From the NCBI GenBank assembly GCA_017454915.1, contig JAFTCC010000020.1, forward strand, positions 1-53,619: a DNA stretch of 53,619 bases. The letters run 5' to 3'. Positions 1 to 9,500 of this stretch are shown here, one piece after another (position 1 is the first letter of the stretch; the number at the start of each line of letters is the position of its first letter). The DNA is from Paludibacteraceae bacterium (GTDB taxonomy: Bacteria; Bacteroidota; Bacteroidia; Bacteroidales; Paludibacteraceae). Position numbers and translations under genes: made by a program. The notes beneath the pieces were generated by a model. The model had not been told where the DNA came from and searched no databases. It saw only the letters and a list, made by a program, of their open reading frames with translations.

Positions 1-801
1 AACTTCTCCACCTTCGGCGGTCAGCTCAACATACTTCCAGTCTTCGCCGCAAGTATATTTGTACTCAAGACCTGTAGCGCTCAAGTTCTCTACTGTCAGT
101 GTGTAGTGGGTGTCGTCAACTTTTGTCATGGCTGCAAATGACCATTCGTTGAAAGTGCCGGCTACGTAAACGGCTGGGGTGCCTTCGGGTACGGTTACAT
201 TGAAGGTCAAACCATCACCAGGTTCTACTGGACCTGCACCGGGAACTTCTTTCCACTTGGCGACTACGTCATTTGCGTTATATGAGCGGTTGGCAACTTC
301 TCCACCTTCGGCGGTCAGCTCAACATACTTCCAGTCTTCGCCGCAAGTATATTTGTACTCAAGGCCTTCAGCAGCGAGGTCTTTCACTGTCAGGGTGTAG
401 TGGGTGTCGTCAACTTTTGTCATGGCTGTAAATGACCATTCGTTGAAAGTGCCGGCTACGTAAACGGCCGGGGTGCCTTCGGGTACGGCTACATTGAAGG
501 TCAAACCATCACCTGGTTCTACTGGACCTGCGCCGGGAACTTCTTTCCACTTTGCGACTACGTCATTTGCGTTGTATGAACGGTTGGCAACTTCTCCACC
601 TTCGGCGGTCAGCTCAACATATTTCCAGTCATTGCCACAGGTATATTTGTACTCAAGACCTGTAGCACTCAAATTCTCTACGGTGAGGGTGTAGTGGGTG
701 TCGTTAACCTTTGTCATGGCCGTGAATGACCACTCGTTGAAGTTGCCGGCTACGTAAACGGCCGGAGTGCCTTCGGGTACGGTTACGCTGAATGTCAAAC
801 C
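1..801 (-). repeat. 294-bp in-frame tandem repeat (2.7 copies visible)
   Basis: Near-identical units run 801-508, 507-214 and 213-1 (the last cut by the edge). The period is exactly 294 bp or 98 codons; the motif aacttctccacc recurs at 1, 295 and 589. Units differ at only scattered positions, mostly synonymous or conservative, which suggests recent duplication or gene conversion. The more N-terminal module (about 1105-802) is only distantly similar. Confidence 0.95.
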
Positions 802-1167
802 TTGGGGTTCAACAGGATCTTGTGGGTCAAGACCATCGGCAGGAGCAACAGCCTTCCATGCTGATACAATGTCACTGCCCTTGTAGGTGCGCGGATCGAC
901 ATCTTTGCCGTCTGACTTAACCTCACGATACTGTTCGCCATTTCCGCTGGCGTAATTGTAAGTCAGCGTGATGTTTGCTGTGGGTACAGTAACGCTGTAA
1001 GTCCCGTCGGAAGCTTTTTTCATCCTTAGGAAGGTGTTGCCGGTAGCCTCTCCGTAGAGATAGCACTGGTTGGTGCCTTCAGGAACATTGACAGAATACG
1101 TCACTCCGTCAGCAAACATGCATAATGCCATGCACGCTGCAAACATAACAGATAGAAAACGTTTCAT
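1..1167 (-). CDS. Secreted protein with tandem starch-binding (AMPK1_CBM-like) repeats, 3' end outside window
   Basis: The frame is open from an ATG at 1167 to the window edge, 389 codons without a stop. Residues 1-19 form a signal peptide (MKRFLSVMFAACMALCMFA). A divergent N-terminal beta domain (about residues 20-110) is followed by copies of a 98-residue module with the signature YVAGTFNEWSF and a later KYTCGEDWKYVE. This is the pattern of glycogen/starch-binding E-set domains (AMPK1_CBM or CBM48-like), and each copy ends in a Pro/Gly-rich linker. The neighbour upstream on the same strand is a secreted alpha-amylase, which fits binding of starch at the cell surface. The C-terminus is not visible, so I cannot say whether it carries a T9SS sorting domain. 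The start is well supported by the signal peptide. The polysaccharide actually bound is inferred. Confidence 0.85.
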   Translation of the reverse strand, partial: MKRFLSVMFAACMALCMFADGVTYSVNVPEGTNQCYLYGEATGNTFLRMKKASDGTYSVTVPTANITLTYNYASGNGEQYREVKSDGKDVDPRTYKGSDIVSAWKAVAPADGLDPQDPVEPQGLTFSVTVPEGTPAVYVAGNFNEWSFTAMTKVNDTHYTLTVENLSATGLEYKYTCGNDWKYVELTAEGGEVANRSYNANDVVAKWKEVPGAGPVEPGDGLTFNVAVPEGTPAVYVAGTFNEWSFTAMTKVDDTHYTLTVKDLAAEGLEYKYTCGEDWKYVELTAEGGEVANRSYNANDVVAKWKEVPGAGPVEPGDGLTFNVTVPEGTPAVYVAGTFNEWSFAAMTKVDDTHYTLTVENLSATGLEYKYTCGEDWKYVELTAEGGEV

Positions 1168-1224
1168 GTTTTAGAATTAATTAAGGGTTAATAATTTGTT
1201 GTTTATAACTATCGAAAAAACATA

Positions 1225-1258
1225 TTAAGCGGCTCTGCCGTATGGCAAAGCCGCTTAA
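1225..1258 (-). terminator. Intrinsic terminator after the amylase gene
   Basis: An inverted repeat has arms TTAAGCGGCT and AGCCGCTTAA, with TGCC/GGCA pairing further in. Read on the minus strand it is followed by a T-rich stretch (about 1223-1212). It lies 6 bp past the amylase stop and before the next minus-strand gene, so it terminates or attenuates read-through between the two starch genes. Confidence 0.75.
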
Positions 1259-1263
1259 ATAAA

Positions 1264-4200
1264 TTATCTCTTGATGAAATGGTGTTGCATCATCCTGCCC
1301 TCTGTGTCTTTGACTGTCAGGATGTACATTCCTGTTGAGAGTGTGTTGACTTGCAGGCTTCCTGTTGTGTTGCGTTGCTGCATCACCTGTCTGCCTGTTA
1401 TGTCATAAACGGTGAGCTGTGCATCCTGAGCATTCTCTCCTGTGATGTAAAGCGTTTCTGTCGCCGGATTAGGATAGATGCTGATGTCAGCTGTCCTGAC
1501 TTCGGGCAATGCGGTGTAGTCGCAAGGCACTACATAGGGGTCGTCCTTGTTGATGCCAGACCACGAGAAGCAGGTGCTCTCAACTATCACGTCAGCCACA
1601 TAGTCGCCGGTCTGCGGGCCACCGTTTTTGCCGTTGTTGAACACAATACCTGTAATTTCGTCCACTGACATGTCAAAGGTGTATGTCCACCAGCCGTCGC
1701 CATTGTCAGTCATGGCAGCGTCGCCGGGCCATGCCGTCGTTGAGCCTATGTTGCCGCTCTCGTTCCATGCCCAGATGTTGCAGGCTGTCCAGCCCTCCGG
1801 TTTCCAGAACTTGATGGTGATAGGTTCGGTGCGCACGGGGTTCTCGGTAACGTAGGTGTGTGTCTGCACGGGTGATGCGCCTGCGGCGTTGATGGCCACA
1901 GCCTTGAGCACGGTGTTGTTGACGGTAATGCTGACGGGAGAGGTGTATTTGGTGCCGTTGGTGGCCGAAGGTTCGGTGCCGTCAAGGGTGTAGTAGATGT
2001 CAGCGCCGAAAGTTGCCGACATGCTAACCTGTGTGCCGCCAATATAGCGTCCGCCGCCGGGTGCCACGCCAAGCGCGGGCTTGGTGGGAGAGGTGGTCTT
2101 GACGAACATGGCGTAGTTGTCGCCGCTCTGTCCGCCTGCCATGCGGGTGTAGCCGCTCGGGCAGTTGGTGTAGTCACTGTTCGGTCCCACGCGCAGGAGC
2201 AGTTCGCCGCGGTTGCCTTGTATTGTGGCTTTGTAGTAGCCGTTGCCGGCCTCGTCATTGACGCTGCTGGTGTTGGTGATGCCGGCGGCCTTGCGGGCCA
2301 GAATCATCTCCTTGATTTGGGTCTTGAGTGAGTACCAGTGGGGATAGAACACACATGGCACGCCAGGCATTCCGAGCAGGAAAGCGTTGGCCTGAAGGAC
2401 TTTGTTGAGCAGGGCGTTGTTGCGCGCCTGAGCCACTGTGGGCGTGGCGGTGCCTATGCCTTTTAGGGCGGCTTGGAAGTTGCCCTTGCCGCCGAACTCA
2501 TTGTTCTCGGTTGACCAAGTGTTGTAGCGTTCGAAAGTGTCGTGGTTGTCGATGAAGGGCACTGAATATTGCGCGTGTCCGAGGCCTGGCAGTCCGGCGC
2601 CGCGCAGTTTTGAGTAGTTGCCTGCGGCTATGCCTTCGTTGAAGGCGGTGTATTTAACCGCGAAGTCCAGTCCGCCGGTCTTGTTGCCGGTGCGTCCGAT
2701 GAACTCCCAGAGTTTCTGTGCGCTGCCTTCCCACTTCTCTGCCATGGAGATGTATGGCTTTCCTGCGTCAACATATTCGCCAAGGTAACTTTGTCCGAAG
2801 CCACCGGCCACGTCCCAGCGGAAGCCGTCGTAGCGCATCTCGTGGCGAAGCCATTTGAGGTAAGCCTTGATTGAACTGCGCACGTATGCGTTGGTGTGGT
2901 CAAGGTCGCGGGCGGGGTCGTAACTCTCGCCGGTGTCATAGGCTCCGCGCTTGTTGGCGGGGTTGGCCGTCTGGCAGGTCTTGGCGCCGGCATCGGTTGA
3001 TTTCCATACCTCGTCGTCGCCTGTGATGTGCTCTGCTGTGAACGTGAACGTTCCGTAGTTGGTGCCGTCGGAGCACACGAAGCGGTCAGTGGCGAAGTCG
3101 CACCACGACGACACGTTGCCGCGGTGGTTGACGACGATGTCGGCGATAACCTTGCCGCCGCCCTGGTGGAACTGGTCGATGAGCGACGTGAGCGAGCGGC
3201 GCGAGCCGAGGTCGCTGTTCTGGTTACTCATCTGCACGGGGTGGTAGCCCAGTCCGCCTGACGACTTGGCCGAAGGCGCAAGCCAAATGAGGTCGAAATA
3301 CTGGTTGAGGTCAGAGATGTCGGCCAGCAGGTTGTCCCAGCGTGTGGGGCCGTAGTACGACATCGTGTATGAAATCGTATTGCCGGTGTCGGGCTGCTTG
3401 GCCGTGGCGGCATGGGTGTCTTGGTTGCTGTCCCAGTAGAAGCCCTGCAGCATGACGTCCTCGATGCCGGCCGGAGTAGCCGTCGAGTATTCTATGTATG
3501 CCGGACCTACGGGTATGATGACCTCGCTGCCTGCGGCCGAAATATTAACCTTGCCATTGAGGAACGAGATCGTTATTGTTTTCGCCACGTCAAGCGTGAG
3601 CACGATGTTGCCGTCGTTGTCAGATGTAACCGATAGCCCCTCTGAAACTACGCCAAGAGCATCTGCCCCGTATGTCGGTTTTTGCCAGTCGCCTTGTGTA
3701 ACCTTGAAAGCGTATGTGCCTGCCGGCAGGTCGGTAAAGGTGTAAGAGGCATTGGTCATCTTGATTGCGTCGGGTTTCCAGTTGCCGAAGATTTCGCTAT
3801 CGCCAGTGATGTAATAGTCGCCCTCGGGAATTACCGGACCGCCACCACCATTGGTGTCGTACTGCCCAGCGACAGGAGTCTTGCCGCTAATCGGGTCGGA
3901 CGAGAGGGTCAGGGAGCCGTCACCGTTATCATAGAGGTAGAGTTTTGTGGCTCCAGCCTTGATGAGTGCTTTCTCGCCGCCGTCCTTGACGAGCGTTGCG
4001 GGGCTGCCCTCTGTCGCTTTTGTCATATATTGCACTCCTGCCTCGCCGTCAACTTGATAGATGACGAAGATGTAGCTGTCTGATGTGATGTTAACGTCTG
4101 CCTCGCCGTTGACAAAGAGCGTTTTTTCTCTGCTGGGCTCCACGTCAGCGCCGTTGATGTAGCCTTTGTACATATAGTAGCCTTTGGCATTGGAGTTACC

Positions 4201-4956
4201 TCCGCCGGGGTTGACTGGTGTTGTGCCGTTACCAGTGAATGACAGGTTATATCCGTCGCCAGCCGCTACCACAGTGAAGGTCCACGTTCCGGCCGGTATG
4301 CCGACTTTTTCAGCTGGTGTGCCAGCAACGCCATAAACGGACTGTTTGAGCGTCACCGGTGAGGTTTCGGCATAGGTTTCAGCCATATAGTATTTACCAT
4401 CACCTGTCTTTATATAAACGTATGACTTTTGTGCGAAAGTTACGGTAAGAGAGCCGTTCTCGAACTTGCGCGACGTGTCGTCAACGTCCGCACCGTCAAT
4501 GTAGCCGATCAGGTAAATGTCAGAGGCAGAAACCTCACCTCCGCCCGGGTTAACAGGCGTTGTGCCGTCACAAGAGGTGGCAGTCAATAATTTTTTCCAA
4601 CTATCGCCGTTACCTTCAATGTTGGCACCGTTTTTCATTTCATAGCATGCGTCTCCGCTGACGGTCATGTCCACGGTCTGATGCGATGACCCGGGCCAGT
4701 TGTCCCAGCCGGCTTGGTCCTTAATCAGGAAATTGCCTTGAGTGAATGTGGCAGAATACCAGCCATTGCCCTCGCTGGTGGCCAAGACATCAGCACCGCC
4801 TTGACCGGTTTCCCACACCCAGAAATAAACATTCCCGAGAGTCCACCATGCCATCGAACCGTCTTGTGGAATGTGGACTTTGATTGTGGCAGCAGACGAA
4901 AACGAGAGCATCGCTCCGCATATCAGCGCCACAAATAGAGAGTAGATTTTTTTCAT
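1264..4956 (-). CDS. Secreted multidomain GH13 alpha-amylase with T9SS sorting domain
   Basis: Hydrolyses alpha-1,4-glucans outside the cell; 1230 residues. The order is a signal peptide (1-22), a starch-binding module resembling CBM26, two related beta modules (about 145-240 and 255-350), a further CBM-like module (about 375-480), the GH13 barrel (about 500-925), a chitobiase-type C-terminal Ig-like domain, a second CBM26-like module, and a T9SS type A sorting domain (about the last 75 residues, starting IYPNPATETLYI). Catalytic residues are visible: nucleophile D715 in GFRWDVAGG, acid/base E740 in MAEKWEG, and transition-state D806 in IDNHDTF. DIVVNHRG is conserved region I. PorU, PorV and PorQ encoded downstream in the window could export it. 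Exact CBM family numbers are my estimate. Confidence 0.93.
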   Translation of the reverse strand: MKKIYSLFVALICGAMLSFSSAATIKVHIPQDGSMAWWTLGNVYFWVWETGQGGADVLATSEGNGWYSATFTQGNFLIKDQAGWDNWPGSSHQTVDMTVSGDACYEMKNGANIEGNGDSWKKLLTATSCDGTTPVNPGGGEVSASDIYLIGYIDGADVDDTSRKFENGSLTVTFAQKSYVYIKTGDGKYYMAETYAETSPVTLKQSVYGVAGTPAEKVGIPAGTWTFTVVAAGDGYNLSFTGNGTTPVNPGGGNSNAKGYYMYKGYINGADVEPSREKTLFVNGEADVNITSDSYIFVIYQVDGEAGVQYMTKATEGSPATLVKDGGEKALIKAGATKLYLYDNGDGSLTLSSDPISGKTPVAGQYDTNGGGGPVIPEGDYYITGDSEIFGNWKPDAIKMTNASYTFTDLPAGTYAFKVTQGDWQKPTYGADALGVVSEGLSVTSDNDGNIVLTLDVAKTITISFLNGKVNISAAGSEVIIPVGPAYIEYSTATPAGIEDVMLQGFYWDSNQDTHAATAKQPDTGNTISYTMSYYGPTRWDNLLADISDLNQYFDLIWLAPSAKSSGGLGYHPVQMSNQNSDLGSRRSLTSLIDQFHQGGGKVIADIVVNHRGNVSSWCDFATDRFVCSDGTNYGTFTFTAEHITGDDEVWKSTDAGAKTCQTANPANKRGAYDTGESYDPARDLDHTNAYVRSSIKAYLKWLRHEMRYDGFRWDVAGGFGQSYLGEYVDAGKPYISMAEKWEGSAQKLWEFIGRTGNKTGGLDFAVKYTAFNEGIAAGNYSKLRGAGLPGLGHAQYSVPFIDNHDTFERYNTWSTENNEFGGKGNFQAALKGIGTATPTVAQARNNALLNKVLQANAFLLGMPGVPCVFYPHWYSLKTQIKEMILARKAAGITNTSSVNDEAGNGYYKATIQGNRGELLLRVGPNSDYTNCPSGYTRMAGGQSGDNYAMFVKTTSPTKPALGVAPGGGRYIGGTQVSMSATFGADIYYTLDGTEPSATNGTKYTSPVSITVNNTVLKAVAINAAGASPVQTHTYVTENPVRTEPITIKFWKPEGWTACNIWAWNESGNIGSTTAWPGDAAMTDNGDGWWTYTFDMSVDEITGIVFNNGKNGGPQTGDYVADVIVESTCFSWSGINKDDPYVVPCDYTALPEVRTADISIYPNPATETLYITGENAQDAQLTVYDITGRQVMQQRNTTGSLQVNTLSTGMYILTVKDTEGRMMQHHFIKR

Positions 4957-5251
4957 TGTTTATTAGATTTATTTATAATATCACTTTTTAGAATACCACT
5001 TTATTTTGGTATTTGGGTGTCCTTTTATGCTTCAAGCAAGCGAAATTACCTTTTTTTGATGACATTTTCGGATGTGTTATTGACGAATAGCTGAAAAATG
5101 GGGTTGAACCGTAACTTTTTAATGACGGATTTTTATTGCAGCACTCTATGGCAAAAGGTGTATCCATGTGTCCACCACACAGGACAACCGACAAAAGGCC
5201 TCTACGGACACGCTATTAGCATGGATGTCAAGCACTAAATTATTCCCAAAT
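4957..5251. other. Divergent intergenic region between amylase and rex
   Basis: About 300 bp separate two divergent genes. The rex promoter is at its right end. For the amylase the best minus-strand candidate is TAATTTCG at 5048-5041, one mismatch from TAnnTTTG and without a convincing -33 box. I see no convincing gene here; a 68-residue minus-strand reading frame at 4988-5194 has no recognisable features. Confidence 0.4.
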
Positions 5252-5282
5252 TTTGCCGTATCAACAAAACTTTGTAACTTTG
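5252..5282 (+). promoter_or_regulatory. Bacteroidales-type promoter of rex
   Basis: A TTTG box at 5252-5255 and TAACTTTG at 5275-5282 are separated by 19 bp, matching the Bacteroidota -33/-7 consensus. The rex ATG lies only 8 bases beyond the -7 box, so the transcript should be leaderless or nearly so. Confidence 0.75.
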
Positions 5283-5290
5283 CACGTAAT

Positions 5291-5920
5291 ATGCCGCTCA
5301 TTCAAAACAACATACCTGAACCTACGCTCCGCCGCCTGCCTTGGTATTTGGCTTATGCCAAGCTGATGCTCCAGCGCGGGGAGACTCACATCTCGTCAAC
5401 ACAGATTGCGAGGGACATTGCCGTTGACGCTTCACGCGTAGCTAAGGACCTGTCGTACATCAACCTGCAGGGCCGTACACGCGTCGGATATCAGATTGAC
5501 ACTCTCATTGAGGTACTCAACGAGTTTTTAGGGTTCACCCACAACCACCACGCCGTACTGTTTGGAGTCGGCAGTCTGGGAGCGGCTCTGCTGCAAGACA
5601 GCGGACTGAAACAATTCGGGCTGGACATCGTGGCAGGGTATGACATCAAATATGAGCTTGACGGCATGAGGATTAACAACGTACCTATTCACCACATCGA
5701 CGCCTTTGCAGACCTGCAGCGCAAGATGAGCGTGCCAATAGGAATTATAACCGTGCCCGTAGATAAAGCCCAAGATGTGGCGAACATGATGGTTGACAAC
5801 GGGATAAGGGCCATCTGGAATTTCACCCCATTCCGTATTCACGTGCCCGACAACATCGTTGTGCAGAACACCTCTATCTATGCTCACCTCGCGGTGATGT
5901 TCAACCGGCTTGGCGAATGA
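5291..5920 (+). CDS. rex: Redox-sensing transcriptional repressor Rex
   Basis: A DNA-binding repressor that senses the NADH/NAD+ ratio and usually controls fermentation and respiration genes. The 209 residues match the family length. The N-terminal winged helix begins IPEPTLRRLPWYLAYAKLM, and a Rossmann fold carries the dinucleotide-binding glycines in GVGSLGAALL. The frame is open upstream to 5168, but I chose the ATG at 5291. The protein there begins just before the family's conserved start, and the promoter sits immediately upstream, which rules out the longer form. It overlaps the next gene by 4 bp (ATGA), so the two are co-translated. Confidence 0.95.
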   Translation: MPLIQNNIPEPTLRRLPWYLAYAKLMLQRGETHISSTQIARDIAVDASRVAKDLSYINLQGRTRVGYQIDTLIEVLNEFLGFTHNHHAVLFGVGSLGAALLQDSGLKQFGLDIVAGYDIKYELDGMRINNVPIHHIDAFADLQRKMSVPIGIITVPVDKAQDVANMMVDNGIRAIWNFTPFRIHVPDNIVVQNTSIYAHLAVMFNRLGE

Positions 5921-6498
5921 AGATATTAAGCCTTACATACTGCGGCACAAGCGAAAAGCGGCCACAAGAGGTTATGGCAGTAGTAAAACCCGACACCGCC
6001 CTGCTCAACGGCAACAAACCGTTTTTCGTTCCGCACTTCGCCACCTCGGTAACCGCCTCGGCGCGGATAGCATTGAGAATCGGGAAAATGGGGCGCAACA
6101 TTGGCGAGAAATTTGCTATGAGATACTTGGACGGCATAGGAATAGGCATTGACATAGTCGCAGCCAACATGCTTGACGAGGCTCGACAACACGGACTGCC
6201 ATGGTCGCAGGCTTGCGGATTCGACGGTTCTGCGCCTATTAGCGCAATGATGCCGATTGATGAAAATTCAGAACGATACCGCGTTTGCATGTGCATCAAC
6301 GGCGAAGAGGTTCAGCAGACTTGTGCCGAACGGCATCAAATAGCTGCTGCTGTGGCATTAGCCAGCAGATTTTTCACGCTGCACACCGGCGATGTGCTGC
6401 TTTGCCCGACAGAATGTCCGCCCAACAAATTGACGATTAACGACTGCATAGAGGCCTCTATCAACGGGGAAAAAATTATGAGGTTTAACATAAAGTAA
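5917..6498 (+). CDS. Fumarylacetoacetate hydrolase family protein
   Basis: 193 residues with the FAH-type core: a GIDIVAANMLDEARQ segment followed by GLPWSQACGFDGSAP, equivalent to the ARDLQ...GLPW...K.FDG region of the family. FAH proteins are metal-dependent hydrolases, isomerases or decarboxylases of beta-keto acids; the substrate here cannot be told. The protein is shorter than full-length FAH and corresponds to the catalytic domain only. It overlaps rex by 4 bp and precedes porU by 35 bp, so it probably belongs to the rex transcript. Confidence 0.8.
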   Translation: MKILSLTYCGTSEKRPQEVMAVVKPDTALLNGNKPFFVPHFATSVTASARIALRIGKMGRNIGEKFAMRYLDGIGIGIDIVAANMLDEARQHGLPWSQACGFDGSAPISAMMPIDENSERYRVCMCINGEEVQQTCAERHQIAAAVALASRFFTLHTGDVLLCPTECPPNKLTINDCIEASINGEKIMRFNIK

Positions 6499-6533
6499 CG
6501 ATTGGGCATTTCAAGTACTTAAAAGCAACTGAA

Positions 6534-9500
6534 TTGAAACGTTTTCTTTACATATTGCTGATTTGTCTGCTCGCAGGGGCGAGTGTTTCGGGGCAGCGCC
6601 GTGTGGTGCAATGGCTCGGAACGCAACTCGTCAAAAACGACTCCGTCACTTACCAACGCTCACAAGCAGGAAACACTGCATTTTTGCAGCGCACGACATT
6701 GCCTTACCTCGTTGAAAAAATAAAGACAAGCAACAAACGGCAACATATCAGGCTGACTGAGGTTGAATATACCGAATTGACAGATTTTGAGCGTGAGCAG
6801 CTGAATGGGCAAACGCTCCCCACAGAACCACAAATCAGCACTACTGTGGTGCGCGACGGAAGCAAACTATATGAAAAAGTGCTGATAGACCCATACGTGG
6901 AACACGACGGCAGGCCTATGAAACTGGCGTCATACCGCATTGAGACGTCAGACACTGATGAGGCAGTAGTTACTGACATATCCTATGCCGACCATTCCGT
7001 TTTACGCACCGGCAAATGGATCAAGATAAGGGTTACTGCCAGCGGTCTTCACCAACTGACCTACAGCGCTCTGCGCGGCATGGGGCTAAATCCCGCAACA
7101 ACACGCATACACGGTTATGGCGGCGGAATGCTGCCACAGGAGTTCACAAAACCAAAGCCCGATGACCTGCCGCAAGTTACAGCATACGACACAGGCAACG
7201 CCTTGGTTTTCTATGCCCAAGGACCCGTAAGATGGGATTACAACAGCAACAACGGACGATTTGAGCACACCCAAAACCCATACAGCGTTTGCGGATACTA
7301 TTTCCTGACAGACGGCACGGACGAGTCACCGGCTCGTTGCTCCATAAACGAAACAAGGCAATTATCGACCATTGCGGGAGTTGAACAGATCAACACTTTC
7401 ACTGACCATCTGGTCTATGAAAACGACCAAGTGAACATCCTTGCGCTCGACAACCGCCCCGGAGGCCGCGAGATGTATCAAGAAGGTATCGCCAACGGCG
7501 GAAAACTGACTATCAGCTTTGACACTCCAGACCTTATCGACACACTTAGGAGTTATGCAGTGATTGACGCTGCCGCAAACTGTTCGCGGTTCAGTTCGGC
7601 ATCTATCACTATCGGCACAACGAAAGGCAACGTGTCGTTCGTCAAAAACGAGTCTGTAATCCGCGTAGGAGAAAGCGGACGGACGCTGATGAGCATTATG
7701 GCGCCAAAGGGCAACAAACTGACAGCTGAATTAACATACAACAGTCCGACCGACAACGGGCGCTTCTATCTCAACTATATCGAGCTGCACCCACAACGGG
7801 CACTGAAAAAAGGCAACGGACCGCTGATGTTTAACAACAGTTACCACATCTTCAACATCGCGCCTGGAACAAGAGGATTTGTTTACCAAATCGCAGGGGT
7901 TAGCAGCCAAGGGCTGATTTTCGATATCACCGACCCGCTCGCGATGTCCGCATTCAGAGTCCAAACAGGACAACACACATTTGGCGACGAGGCACGGCTA
8001 AAGTGCTACGTGGCTGTTGAGCCTTCTGACTTAAACGCACTGCCAGCGCCGGAACATGTAGGAACTGTTGAAAACCAAGACGTCCACTCAATAAGCGACG
8101 TGGACATGCTAATCGTAACCAACAAATTGTTCCTCCGTCAGGCCAATCAACTGGCACAGGCCCACGAGGAATATGACGGGCTGAAGACGGCCGTGGTTAC
8201 CGACGAGCAAGTTTACAACGAATTTGCTTCAGGCAACGCTGACGCAACCGCCATACGGTGGTTATGCAAAAAACTGCACGAGACATCCGCCACCCGCCCG
8301 CTGCGCTATTTGCTGCTTTTGGGCGACGGCACGTTCGACAACAGACAAATACTTAAAAACTACGGCAACAATTTCATTGTCACATACGAAGGCGCCAACT
8401 CACTCTACGAACCCATGGCATACGCTATGGACGACTACTTCGGATTCACAAAAACAGGTGACGGCACACAAGACACGCTCGGCGAATTAACTATTGGCGT
8501 GGGACGGCTGCCAGCCAACACGGCGCAAGAGGCGCAGCAAATGGTTGACAAGACCATCGCATACATGACAAGCTCGAATTACGGCGATTGGCGCAAACAG
8601 GTTGTTTTTCTGGCTGACGACGGCGATGCCAATTTTATGCACACATGGCAAGCCGACTCTGTAGCGTCGCAGTTCAGCAAAAACTCGCCACAATTCACCC
8701 TCAACAAAATTTATCTTGAGGCTTATCAGCAAGAAATCTTTGCTGCGGGAGAAAGGTATCCTATCGCCAAAAACAAACTTGACAACTTCTTCAACAAAGG
8801 AATGCTGGTGTTCAACTACACCGGGCACGGCAGTTCGCTTGCCATAACCAATGAACAACTGCTGCTTCATACCGAGGCGCGCGACATGACGAGCGCCAAC
8901 CTCGCTTTATGGGTGCTTGCCACATGCAGCTTCAGCCACTATGACACACGCGACAAATGCATAGCGGAATATTCGCTCATCAACCCCAACGGCGCGGCGG
9001 TGGCTGTATTCTCTGCCACCAGAACTGTGTTTGCGGCGCAAAACCTTGAGATGAACAACCAAATGATGAAACAACTGTTCATCAAAACCGACGGAGAGTG
9101 GCCAAGAATAGGAGACGCCATAGTTAGGGCAAAAAACGACATCACCCTTGACAAAGACAAGCGCGACTATGATGCAGGAAACAGACTGGCATACTCGCTG
9201 CTCGGAGACCCGGCTGTTAAACTCAAATACCCGCATCCCTATGCCATCGAAATTACGGCCATCAACGAGGCCACGCCATCGCTGCAGGACACGCTCAAGG
9301 CACTGCAGGAGGTTACAGTAAAAGGAAGAGTGATGAACGAGGGCGGAAATACCGTCAGTGAATTTAACGGCGAGGTGGACGTCGCACTATATGACAAAGA
9401 GGCAAACGTCAGAATGCTCAACAACGACGGTATGGAAATTGACGACAGGGCAAAGAAAACATTCAAAGACAGAAATAGCACACTCTTCAAAGGGAAAGCT

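Noticed and set aside
179..694. Two 73-residue plus-strand frames that look like a repeated protein family
   Set aside because: They are the antisense of the 294-bp repeats in the minus-strand starch-binding gene and repeat only because that gene does.
1..801. CRISPR-like array
   Set aside because: The period is 294 bp, in frame, with no short repeats or unique spacers; it is a coding tandem repeat.
5168..5290. Extended N-terminus for Rex
   Set aside because: The extra 41 residues have no family counterpart and lie upstream of and across the promoter.
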